DNA of 14,482 bases from JANRKG01 sp033763635 (lineage in GTDB: Bacteria > Cyanobacteriota > Cyanobacteriia > GCF-001939115): contig JANRKG010000203.1 in NCBI GenBank assembly GCA_033763635.1, positions 1 through 14,482 on the forward strand. The letters run 5' to 3'. The notes beneath the pieces were generated by a model. The model was not told the DNA's origin. It ran no database searches and was given only the letters and a program-made list of their open reading frames with translations. The translations under genes and the position numbers were made by a program. Shown here one piece after another: positions 1 through 6,324 of this stretch. Each line of letters opens with the position of its first letter. Position 1 is the stretch's first letter.

Positions 1-14
1 GGGGGGGGGGGGGG
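1..14. repeat. Homopolymer of 14 G at the window edge
   Basis: The window opens with 14 consecutive G. On the minus strand this is in frame as a run of proline codons (CCC) continuing the Pro-rich tail of the caspase-like protein. It may be a genuine poly-Pro tract or a contig-end sequencing artefact; the sequence alone cannot decide. Confidence 0.6.
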
Positions 15-2208
15 CAGCGGGCGGGGAAGGCGACGGACTGGGGAAGGGATTGATAATCAACAGGCTCAACAACCCGCCCATCAGTAACCCCAGCAGGACA
101 CCCCCCACCGCCACAATCCAGGTATTTTGGGTGCTATTGGGGCGGGGCGAGTCGATCGCAGGGGCACTGGTGCCCGGAGACAGGGGGGGTGAGATGCTCT
201 TCGCAGTTTCCTGATCTGCCAGCGGATTGGCGGGTGGCACGATCGGCAATGGGTTAGAACCCGATGGGGCCACAGGGGAAGTCCCAGGTTGATCCCTCAA
301 GCCTTGAGGAACATCAGGGAATGGATTCGGGGTAGGCGCGGGGGGACGAACATCCGCAGGAGGAATGAGCCATTCCCCGGAACCCGGAGTCGCTGGGTTG
401 GCAGTTGGCGGCAGGGGCGGTTCTACAGAAGGGGGATCTGGAGAACGGTCCAAGATCGGTGGTTCCGGTGCCGAGTTGGCGATCGGAGGTTGAGGATTGG
501 GAGTCGGAGGTTGAGGATTAGAAATCGGAGGTTGGGGATTGGGAGTCGGAGGTTGAGGCGGGTTGGGGGCTGGGGGTTCTACAGCCTTTGGGGTAGAGAG
601 ATTCGGTTGTGGGACGGGGTGGGGGGTGCGATCGAGCGGAGGAGCAGGGATCGGCTCTGGCATGGGGGGGTTGGAAGTTGGGGCAATCATCGGCGGAATT
701 TCGGACTCCACCATTGCCTGTAATGCAGCCAATTCTTCAGATCCATTACCATTCTCGTTCTGCCAGAGAACGGATTCCTCCACTTCCTTCTGATACTGTT
801 GGAGCCGTTGTTGATAAGCATCCACCCGCAGAATAATCGGGGTGATATCCTCATCTTCCAGTCCCAAATTGTGCTGCAAGCGGCGCAACTGTTGCCCCAT
901 CTCTTTGGATAAGGGATACTCACGCCGCACGGCCTCCACCAGCGCTTGCTCATACTGTTGAAGTCGATGCTTAAAGTCATCAATGCGCTGTTGAACAGCG
1001 GCAGCATCCCGATCGCTCAACTTCAGGATCTGCTGTAACCGTTTCATTTCCTCCTGCAAAACCTGATCGGGGGCGTAATTATATTGGGTCATGTCGATCA
1101 AGGCTTGTTCGTACCGCTGCAAACAGCGACCGTACTCCTCCAATTGCAAAGTCAAATACAACACCCCATCTTCCGTCAGCCCTAAGACCTGCCGGAGTTT
1201 CTCCAGACGGTTTTGATTCTCGTCCGTAATCACGTACTCCCGCTGGATGGCGTTAGACAGAAATTTGTAATAGCGCTGGAGCCGTTGTTTATACTCCCGA
1301 TAGGGTTTGAGAACAGAAGCCTCGATCGCCTCGGCAACACCCGGAGTCAGTTGAAGTTGTTGACTCCTCACCGTCAGGGCACTGCGTCCAATTGCATTAA
1401 TTTCCCCGTGCTCCACCCAGGACTCTACATCCCGTCGGTAGGCGAGGCTGGGGCCTTTGTTTGCAACCTGGATCAGGAAATAATTGCGGAGCCGTTGAGA
1501 TCCTTGAATTTCTGGCTGAATCGCAGGGGAGGCAATTTGGACACGGGAGCGGGTGTACTCGTGCAGTTCCACAATCGAGATCCAGCCGTTACTGTCCCGA
1601 TCGGCAATGCCCGTTTCCATCCCTTCCACTAAGTAGTCGGTGTAGGTCGCCAGGTCCAGGCCCAACGATTTATGGGATGACTGAATGGTGGTCTGGCTGT
1701 ACTGGTTGGCATTGGTTGCTGTGAGGATAATTCGCTCAATCCCCGTGCCCGATCGCTCAGCTTCTCCGGTTCGCAGGGGACGATCGCCGACAAAAGCCCC
1801 ACTAAAGCCACAATCGACAATCACAACCTGCTGACGGGCAGGGCTACTGTCCATAAAATCGAGAATCGTCCGGGTTGAGACTGCGGTTGAACGGATTAGT
1901 TGCCCCTGTTCAGTTTTTCGGGTCAGGCGGGTGCAGAGATAAAGAGTTCCTCGATCGTCCCGAATGCCATGCCCGACAAAAAATAGCAACACCAAATCCG
2001 CCGACTGCCGATTTGCAAAAGTGAGTTCGATCGCCTCTTGCATTTCTGTCGGATCGGGGTCTAACAGAACATTGACCTGATCAAACCCTCCCATCTCTGG
2101 ATTTGCCAGGACTCGTCTGACGGCCTCTACATCCGCGACCACCCCTGATAGTGCTTGTAGCCCTGTTCCATAAGTACTCACTCCAATCAAAAGTGCCACT
2201 TTCGCCAT
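1..2208 (-). CDS. Caspase-fold (peptidase C14 / orthocaspase-like) repeat protein, partial, predicted active-site Cys missing
   Basis: Partial gene: ATG at 2208 and 736 codons open to the window edge, no stop seen. Residues 1 to about 240 read as the cyanobacterial caspase-like p20/p10 fold: MAKVALLIGVSTYG start, catalytic-type His80 in FFVGHG, and DCGFSGAF at 132-139. In this family the nucleophile is the second Cys of D-x-C-x-S-G; here that position is Gly134, with a Cys only at 133. A perfect EF-hand-type loop lies at 203-214 (DRDSNGWISIVE). Residues about 300-480 carry tandem repeats with a 53-residue period. A long Pro-rich stretch (about 500-690) precedes one membrane segment (about 697-717), followed by more proline up to the edge. 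No signal peptide, so the caspase domain is probably cytoplasmic and membrane-anchored at its C-terminal side. The upstream AAAGGTAGG is a weak ribosome site. Fold assignment is firm; proteolytic activity is doubtful; whatever follows the membrane segment is not visible. Confidence 0.88.
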   Translation of the reverse strand, partial: MAKVALLIGVSTYGTGLQALSGVVADVEAVRRVLANPEMGGFDQVNVLLDPDPTEMQEAIELTFANRQSADLVLLFFVGHGIRDDRGTLYLCTRLTRKTEQGQLIRSTAVSTRTILDFMDSSPARQQVVIVDCGFSGAFVGDRPLRTGEAERSGTGIERIILTATNANQYSQTTIQSSHKSLGLDLATYTDYLVEGMETGIADRDSNGWISIVELHEYTRSRVQIASPAIQPEIQGSQRLRNYFLIQVANKGPSLAYRRDVESWVEHGEINAIGRSALTVRSQQLQLTPGVAEAIEASVLKPYREYKQRLQRYYKFLSNAIQREYVITDENQNRLEKLRQVLGLTEDGVLYLTLQLEEYGRCLQRYEQALIDMTQYNYAPDQVLQEEMKRLQQILKLSDRDAAAVQQRIDDFKHRLQQYEQALVEAVRREYPLSKEMGQQLRRLQHNLGLEDEDITPIILRVDAYQQRLQQYQKEVEESVLWQNENGNGSEELAALQAMVESEIPPMIAPTSNPPMPEPIPAPPLDRTPHPVPQPNLSTPKAVEPPAPNPPQPPTPNPQPPISNPQPPTPNPQPPIANSAPEPPILDRSPDPPSVEPPLPPTANPATPGSGEWLIPPADVRPPAPTPNPFPDVPQGLRDQPGTSPVAPSGSNPLPIVPPANPLADQETAKSISPPLSPGTSAPAIDSPRPNSTQNTWIVAVGGVLLGLLMGGLLSLLIINPFPSPSPSPPAAPPPP
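484..567 (-). repeat. 21-bp tandem repeat encoding PQPPxxN heptapeptides
   Basis: Four units start at 484, 505, 526 and 547 on the plus strand (each begins CGGAGGTTG). Read on the minus strand they encode PQPPTPN / PQPPISN type heptapeptides within the Pro-rich stalk of the caspase-like protein. The units are nearly identical at DNA level, so copy number is probably variable between strains. Confidence 0.85.
793..1310 (-). repeat. Tandem 159-bp (53-residue) in-frame repeats in the caspase-like gene
   Basis: The motif L-Q-x-Y begins at 1281 (LQRYY), 1122 (LQRYE), 963 (LQQYE) and 804 (LQQYQ) on the minus strand, exactly 159 bp apart each time. That gives three complete units and the start of a fourth (residues 310, 363, 416 and 469). 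Each unit has a helix containing QRLQxYEQAL, an xxREYxLS-like turn and a second helix ending LGLxDED. The units diverge in sequence but keep exact length, which suggests a helical-repeat spacer or binding array between the caspase domain and the Pro-rich stalk. Confidence 0.8.
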
Positions 2209-2442
2209 CCGTGGCAACCTACCTTTGTTACACCACACACCTGACGCTGAAACAAAAAGCGTCTACTTTTGACTCAATTGAAAAAACAACCGCACTTGCA
2301 CCCAGGATTAACCATCGTCCAATACACAGTACAGCAGTCTTGAACGGACTGCACCAAAACCCTCAGGATTTTATAAAAACCTGCTCGAAATTCAGATAAA
2401 TCTATCTAAAGGCTCCACAGCCGATTGATAAGATGGGACTGC

Positions 2443-2457
2443 AAAGGTCAGACCTTT
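2443..2457. promoter_or_regulatory. Perfect 15-bp palindrome, candidate operator
   Basis: AAAGGTCAGACCTTT is a perfect 7+1+7 palindrome. It lies about 125 bp upstream of the plus-strand start and 235 bp upstream of the minus-strand start. Position and symmetry suit a dimeric regulator's binding site. The run of T after it is short (four), so a terminator is less likely. No known regulator consensus was recognised. Confidence 0.4.
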
Positions 2458-2497
2458 TGGATTTCAAACGCAAGATCATCCAGTAGTTTGCGAAAGC

Positions 2498-2528
2498 TTG
2501 ACTATCCCCACTGAACGGTCAATATTAA
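2498..2528 (+). promoter_or_regulatory. Possible promoter for the 546-residue protein
   Basis: TTGACT (2498-2503) resembles a -35 box and TATTAA (2523-2528) a -10 box, but the 19-bp spacer is long and the -10 matches the consensus at only four of six positions. It lies 55 bp before the start codon, a reasonable leader length. Confidence 0.3.
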
Positions 2529-2582
2529 ACTGTCAGCCCTCGATGTTGATTTGTGAAAGGACTTTAGGAGCGTGAAATCATC

Positions 2583-4223
2583 ATGTCCCAGCCAGAAATT
2601 TTGACCCTGGCTAAACAAGGGAATCCCCAGGCGATCACTATCATCATGAACCGCTCACCCCAATTTGCAGGAGTGATCGTTAAAGTAGTGCGACAGGGGA
2701 ATGCTCTCCATATCTTGTTAGAGTCCGTTCAGCCCCCTGACCGGGAAACTGGGGTCAGCCGGGTCGCCCGTGTCCTGGAAAAGTTGGAACTGGAAACGGC
2801 GATGACGGTGCGGATTTACGCCCGTCAGTCAGGGGAGAAGCAAGCAATTTGGAATCAGGAAATCCAACTGACCCCTACCACTCTGGTAGACAGTCCTCAA
2901 GAAATCTTGGAACCTGTAACCGCTCCCGGCACGACTTCAGAAGCGATCGAGGAAGGGATTGTTCTAGAGGAACCCACGGAACAACTAGACGAGGAAAGGA
3001 CTGATCTAGATGTATCCATGCCTCTATCAGACAATCCCGATGAATCCTTCCCTGACAGCATTGAGGCTGAAACCATTCCCCCCGACTTGAGTGCATTGGG
3101 TCTTCCAGACACCTCCTCGGAATCTTCCCATTCAACGCCGATCGTCAACTCTGAGACTGGATCAATGGTTGAGCAGCCAGAGGAGGATGCTTTAGTCGCA
3201 AATTCGGAGTTTCCGGATGTGACACCGGACGAAGTTCGCCTGGAGGATGAACTTCTATCGATCGAGGAGGAAGAATTAGAGATCGAACTAGATGATTCGC
3301 TCCTGACCCTTGAAAGTTCTCTCCTGGATCTGGATAGTTCTCTTTCAGAAGAAGACAATTCTCTTCTGAGTCTCGAAGATTCCCCTTCTGATCTTGAAAG
3401 TTCCCTCTTAGATCTCGAAACTTCGCCTTCTGATCTCGAAGACTCGCCTTCTGATCTCGAAACTTCTCCTTCAAACCTTGAAAGTTCCCCGGAAGAGCTT
3501 GAAAGTTCTTTCCCAACCCTTGAAACGGCTTCTTCAAGTCTTGAAAGTTCCCCAGAAGACCCGAATGACTTTTTGTTAGGTGGTGACAACCTGGATACCG
3601 ATCTGGATGATTTGAGTTCAGAACCAGGCGGTTTATCGACAAATCCAGAGAATGTATCTTCTGACCTGGATGATTTGGGTGTTGAACCCCATAATTTGAG
3701 TGGGGAGTCTGCCCCTCTGGCATCTCCTCCCGATGCCTCAGCCCTTGAAATTGAACCTGCCCTCCCCTCCCCTGAACTCCCTATGTCTGACTCAGAAATC
3801 ATCGCGATTGAGTCCGCTGCAATCGTCCCAGAAGATGAATCGACCCGTCATGATCCGTCCGAACCGGGACTCCTGGCGATCGTAGAATCCAATCCCACCG
3901 CCATTTCTGTGCGGGAAACCTTGAAAAAGCCAGAGGCGATCGCCTTTTTGTTCCTGATCGCCTTTATCACCCTCTGGGAAGCCTTCATTCTGCTCCTGGA
4001 AGAAACGGAACCCGTCGATATCTCCCTCTCAGGTCGAGGATTGGCCCGCAGACTGGACGTGAGCGCCAGTACCATCAGTCGCCGCCGCGATCGGGAAGAT
4101 TTTACGGCCTGGACCCAGGAACTCGATCCTCAGGGAACGGCCTGGGTGATGCGGGCAGATGGGCGATTTATCCCTGCTCCAGCTTCCCTACCCGCCGCCG
4201 AAATGCCGCAGGAAGATCAGTAA
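2583..4223 (+). CDS. Acidic heptad-repeat protein with C-terminal hydrophobic helix and helix-turn-helix, function unknown
   Basis: 546 residues; ATG at 2583 with AGGAG at 2566-2570 as ribosome site. Family not named. Four parts are visible. Residues 1 to about 98 form a compact domain (MSQPEILTLAKQGNPQAI at the start) that resembles N-terminal domains in other cyanobacterial hypothetical proteins. Residues about 105-440 are Asp/Glu/Ser-rich low complexity, with 13 heptads of SPSDLE/SLLDLE type at 239-329. Residues 452-472 are a strongly hydrophobic helix with no charge except Glu466. Residues 482-502 look like a helix-turn-helix (LSGRGLARRLDVSASTISRR), followed by WTQELDPQGTAW at 510-521, a pattern I associate with cyanobacterial HTH modules. 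It could be a membrane-attached DNA-binding protein or a soluble one whose hydrophobic helix packs in a dimer core. It is divergent from the caspase-like gene and lies 83 bp before the ABC cassette. Confidence 0.85.
   Translation: MSQPEILTLAKQGNPQAITIIMNRSPQFAGVIVKVVRQGNALHILLESVQPPDRETGVSRVARVLEKLELETAMTVRIYARQSGEKQAIWNQEIQLTPTTLVDSPQEILEPVTAPGTTSEAIEEGIVLEEPTEQLDEERTDLDVSMPLSDNPDESFPDSIEAETIPPDLSALGLPDTSSESSHSTPIVNSETGSMVEQPEEDALVANSEFPDVTPDEVRLEDELLSIEEEELEIELDDSLLTLESSLLDLDSSLSEEDNSLLSLEDSPSDLESSLLDLETSPSDLEDSPSDLETSPSNLESSPEELESSFPTLETASSSLESSPEDPNDFLLGGDNLDTDLDDLSSEPGGLSTNPENVSSDLDDLGVEPHNLSGESAPLASPPDASALEIEPALPSPELPMSDSEIIAIESAAIVPEDESTRHDPSEPGLLAIVESNPTAISVRETLKKPEAIAFLFLIAFITLWEAFILLLEETEPVDISLSGRGLARRLDVSASTISRRRDREDFTAWTQELDPQGTAWVMRADGRFIPAPASLPAAEMPQEDQ
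3297..3569 (+). repeat. Thirteen tandem 21-bp units encoding S-x-x-x-L-E-x heptads
   Basis: Residues 239-329 of the 546-residue protein fall into 13 consecutive heptads such as SPSDLES, SPSDLET and SLLDLET. DNA units in the centre (around 3380-3480) are close copies with a TCTGATCTCGAA core; the edges are more diverged. The stretch is strongly acidic. A leucine every seven residues could support a coiled coil, but prolines in the central units argue for an extended chain. Confidence 0.85.
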
Positions 4224-4258
4224 TCTTGCTTTGGCAAACCTCTCAATTTCAGGCACAG

Positions 4259-4264
4259 TATAAA
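4259..4264 (+). promoter_or_regulatory. Possible -10 box for the ABC cassette
   Basis: TATAAA matches the -10 consensus at five of six positions and lies 42 bp before the chosen start codon. No good -35 box sits 16-18 bp upstream, so the cassette may be read through from the preceding gene instead; no terminator is evident in the 83-bp gap. Confidence 0.28.
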
Positions 4265-4306
4265 AGCTACTTATTTTTCTGAACTTAAAAAAGGTTGTCG
4301 CCTTTC

Positions 4307-5380
4307 ATGCCTTCGATCAATCGTCGCCAATTTATTCAGTACGGTTCCCTTGCCCTGGGAACGAGCCTCTTTGGAGCCTGTTCTACCAATACGCCCCCGG
4401 CTTCGTCTCCAGAAAGCGCCTCGGTCAGTTCCCCCGCCAGCCCCACCTCAACCACCAAGCTGGATAAGATTACTTTTGGGACGAATTGGTATGCCCAGGC
4501 AGAACACGGTGGTTTCTATCAAGCCATCGCTACCGGAATCTATCAAGACTATGGCCTTGATGTCACGATCCGGATGGGTGGTCCCCAGGTAAACGGAACC
4601 CAACTGCTTTTGGGAGGGGCGATCGATTTCTTCATGGGATACGGAGCCGAAGCCCTTAAAGCGATTCAGCAGGGAATTCCCAAAGTCACGGTCGCCGCTA
4701 TTTTCCAAAAAGATCCCCAGGTTTTAATTGCCCATCCCAATGTGGGGAATGACAAACTCGAAGACCTCAAGGGCGATCCCATCTTTATTTCCAGTCAGGC
4801 AAACGTCACCTACTGGCCCTTTTTGAAAGCGAAATATGGCTTCACCGATAGCCAGACCCGTCCCTACAACTTTAACCCGGGGCCGTTCCTGGCAGACAAA
4901 ACCTCGGCCCAACAGGGATATTTGACCTCCGAACCCTTTGCGATCGAAAAAGAAGGGGGATTTAAGCCTGTCATTTTCCTGTTAGCAGACTATGGGTATG
5001 CTCCCTACTCCACGACCATTGAAACGACTCGCAAAATGGTAGAGACGCGATCGGATGTGGTACAACGCTTTGTCGATGCCTCGATTAAGGGCTGGTACAG
5101 TTACCTGAGCAACCCTGCCCCCGGCAATAAACTCATCCAGAAAGACAATCCCAAAATGTCGGATGAGCAAATTAAGTATGGGATTGAGAAATTGAAGGAA
5201 TACGGCATCATGATTTCTGGAGAAGCCGAAACCAAAGGCATCGGAGCCATGAGCGAGGCCCGATGGCAAGCACTCTACACCAGTCTTACCCAAACCAAAA
5301 TCTTGAAATCCGACACCAAATACCAGGAAGCCTTTACCCTGAAATACATTAATAAAGGAGTTGATGCCTACAAAGTCTAG
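4307..5380 (+). CDS. ABC transporter substrate-binding lipoprotein, NMT1/THI5-like
   Basis: 357 residues from ATG 4307. An upstream in-frame TTG at 4295 is possible, but the ATG has AAAAAAGG about 12 bp before it and puts the export signal at the N-terminus. NRRQF at 5-9 followed by a hydrophobic stretch and LFGAC at 21-25 indicates a Tat-type lipoprotein signal with Cys25 as the lipidated residue; Phe at -3 makes the lipobox imperfect. The mature part begins after a Ser/Pro/Thr-rich linker with KITFGTNWYAQAEHGGFY (54-71), typical of periplasmic NMT1/THI5 proteins that capture small molecules such as thiamine-pyrimidine precursors, sulfonates or nitrate analogues. The substrate cannot be set from sequence alone. 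The ATPase follows 36 bp later; together they should feed an inner-membrane importer whose permease is not present here. Confidence 0.88.
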   Translation: MPSINRRQFIQYGSLALGTSLFGACSTNTPPASSPESASVSSPASPTSTTKLDKITFGTNWYAQAEHGGFYQAIATGIYQDYGLDVTIRMGGPQVNGTQLLLGGAIDFFMGYGAEALKAIQQGIPKVTVAAIFQKDPQVLIAHPNVGNDKLEDLKGDPIFISSQANVTYWPFLKAKYGFTDSQTRPYNFNPGPFLADKTSAQQGYLTSEPFAIEKEGGFKPVIFLLADYGYAPYSTTIETTRKMVETRSDVVQRFVDASIKGWYSYLSNPAPGNKLIQKDNPKMSDEQIKYGIEKLKEYGIMISGEAETKGIGAMSEARWQALYTSLTQTKILKSDTKYQEAFTLKYINKGVDAYKV

Positions 5381-5416
5381 CCATTTCCCATTTCCCCTTC
5401 CCCATTCCCCCTCTCC
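5381..5416 (+). repeat. Short tandem CCATTTCCC-type repeat between the ABC genes
   Basis: The 36-bp gap is almost purely C and T with an occasional A, built from imperfect repeats of CCATTTCCC / CCCCATTCC. It resembles the short tandemly repeated repetitive sequences (STRR) found between cyanobacterial genes. It leaves the ATPase start at 5417 without any purine-rich ribosome site. Confidence 0.6.
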
Positions 5417-6205
5417 ATGTCCCATCCCGTCATCACCCTGACCCACCTGAATAAAACCTACACCAATGGCACGATCGCCCTTCAGGACATGGACCTGACG
5501 ATCGGTCAGTCCGAATTCATCAGTCTGGTTGGACCCTCCGGCTGCGGCAAAAGCACGGTGCTGCGGATCATTGCCGGGTTGGGGCGGATGACTTCGGGCC
5601 AGGTAGACTGGGCCGATGGTACGGTCTATACGCCAACTTCCAAACCCAAAGCCGTTTCTAGTTTGAAGCTCGCCTATGTGTTTCAGGAAGCAGCCCTGAT
5701 GCCCTGGGCAACGGTCATTGAGAACGTGCGATTGCCCCTCAAGTTAATGCACTATTCTCCACGGGAAATGGAGGGAGCTGTGCAGGAGGCGATCGCCCTG
5801 GTGGGCCTGGAGGGGTTTGAGCGGGCATACCCCAGAGAATTATCTGGGGGCATGAAAATGCGGGTTTCGATCGCCCGTGCCCTGGTGACAAAGCCGGAGG
5901 TTCTGTTAATGGATGAACCCTTTGGTGCATTAGACGAGATGACCCGCAGCAAGCTCAATAGTGACTTGCTCCAATTGTGGGGTCAAAAACAATGGACCGT
6001 TTTATTTGTCACCCACAATATCTATGAAGCAGTGTATTTGTCGAATCGGGTGGTGGTGATGGCAGCTCGACCGGGGCGGGTTGTGGCAGAGGTGCCGATC
6101 ATCGCGGGGCATCCTCGCGATGAAGAGTTTCGGACCTCCATCTTGTTTAACGATTACTGCCGCAAGGTATCCCACGCCCTGTCCCAGACGAGTTGGGCCG
6201 GATAA
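5417..6205 (+). CDS. ABC transporter ATP-binding protein (nitrate/sulfonate/taurine-type importer family)
   Basis: 262 residues, normal for this family. It powers solute import at the cytoplasmic face of the inner membrane by ATP hydrolysis. All motifs are intact: Walker A GPSGCGKST at 39-47, Q-loop Gln90 in VFQEAALMPW, signature LSGGM at 142-146, Walker B VLLMDEP at 162-168 with catalytic Glu167, and switch His200. The M in LSGGM and the MPWATV sequence after the Q-loop are typical of the SsuB/TauB/NrtD group, which pairs with NMT1/THI5-type binding proteins like the gene just upstream. The ATG at 5417 matches the family N-terminus but has no Shine-Dalgarno, so translational coupling or leaderless-style initiation is possible. 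Substrate unknown. No permease gene follows; the next gene is convergent. Confidence 0.93.
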   Translation: MSHPVITLTHLNKTYTNGTIALQDMDLTIGQSEFISLVGPSGCGKSTVLRIIAGLGRMTSGQVDWADGTVYTPTSKPKAVSSLKLAYVFQEAALMPWATVIENVRLPLKLMHYSPREMEGAVQEAIALVGLEGFERAYPRELSGGMKMRVSIARALVTKPEVLLMDEPFGALDEMTRSKLNSDLLQLWGQKQWTVLFVTHNIYEAVYLSNRVVVMAARPGRVVAEVPIIAGHPRDEEFRTSILFNDYCRKVSHALSQTSWAG

Positions 6206-6235
6206 GGAACATGTAGCAAAGTAACATCCCTGTAG

Positions 6236-6296
6236 ATCGGGTTTCGACTTCGCTCAACCCGCGAAAATCGAGGGCTGAGCGAAGCCGAAGCCCGGT
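6236..6296. repeat. Long imperfect hairpin (REP-like) between convergent genes, possible bidirectional terminator
   Basis: Arms of 22 bp at 6239-6260 and 6272-6293 (5' arm GGGTTTCGACTTCGCTCAAC..., 3' arm GGGCTGAGCGAAGCCGAAGC...) pair along their length. On the plus strand there are two A-C mismatches and one G-U. Short further pairing continues outward (6236-6238 with 6294-6296) and into the loop (6262-6264 with 6268-6270). The GCTGAGCGAAG/CTTCGCTCA core is a sequence I recognise as a recurrent extragenic palindrome in filamentous cyanobacteria. It sits between convergent stop codons and is followed by a T-rich stretch (6308-6318), so it could end transcription from either side. Confidence 0.7.
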
Positions 6297-6324
6297 GACT
6301 GGTACTTGATTAATTTTTAAATCC

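Larger units (their letters stand above)
2209..2582. promoter_or_regulatory. Divergent intergenic region (caspase-like gene / HTH protein)
   Basis: This 374-bp gap separates two divergently read genes and must hold both promoters. It contains a perfect 15-bp palindrome at 2443-2457, an inverted repeat GACGCT/AGCGTC at 2243-2248 and 2258-2263 in the leader of the minus-strand gene, and a possible plus-strand promoter near 2498-2528. No convincing promoter was seen for the minus strand, and no gene. Confidence 0.6.

Noticed and set aside
484..567. Regularly spaced 21-bp repeats considered as a CRISPR array.
   Set aside because: The units are directly contiguous without unique spacers, in frame, and encode a Pro-rich stalk; there are no cas genes.
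289..723. A 144-codon Gly/Arg/Trp-rich open frame on the plus strand.
   Set aside because: It is the antisense of the Pro-rich stalk of the caspase-like gene. The minus frame is open across the whole 2.2 kb and carries family motifs.
2443..2457. The palindrome considered as a rho-independent terminator.
   Set aside because: It has a seven-base stem with a one-base centre and only four following T, and it lies upstream of both divergent genes where no transcript needs to end.
3145..3723. A 192-codon minus-strand frame rich in NFQGLK-like heptads.
   Set aside because: Another shadow of the same heptad repeat region; the apparent repeats are the complement of the plus-strand ones.
2897..3802. 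A 301-codon Ser/Arg-rich open frame on the minus strand.
   Set aside because: It is the mirror of the 21-bp heptad repeats of the plus-strand gene, where the repeat composition keeps stops away. The composition is not protein-like, and the plus frame has an AGGAG ribosome site and recognisable domains.
4982..5446. A 154-codon minus-strand frame across the end of the receptor gene and the start of the ATPase gene.
   Set aside because: It lies antisense to two well-supported ABC genes and has no ribosome site or family resemblance.
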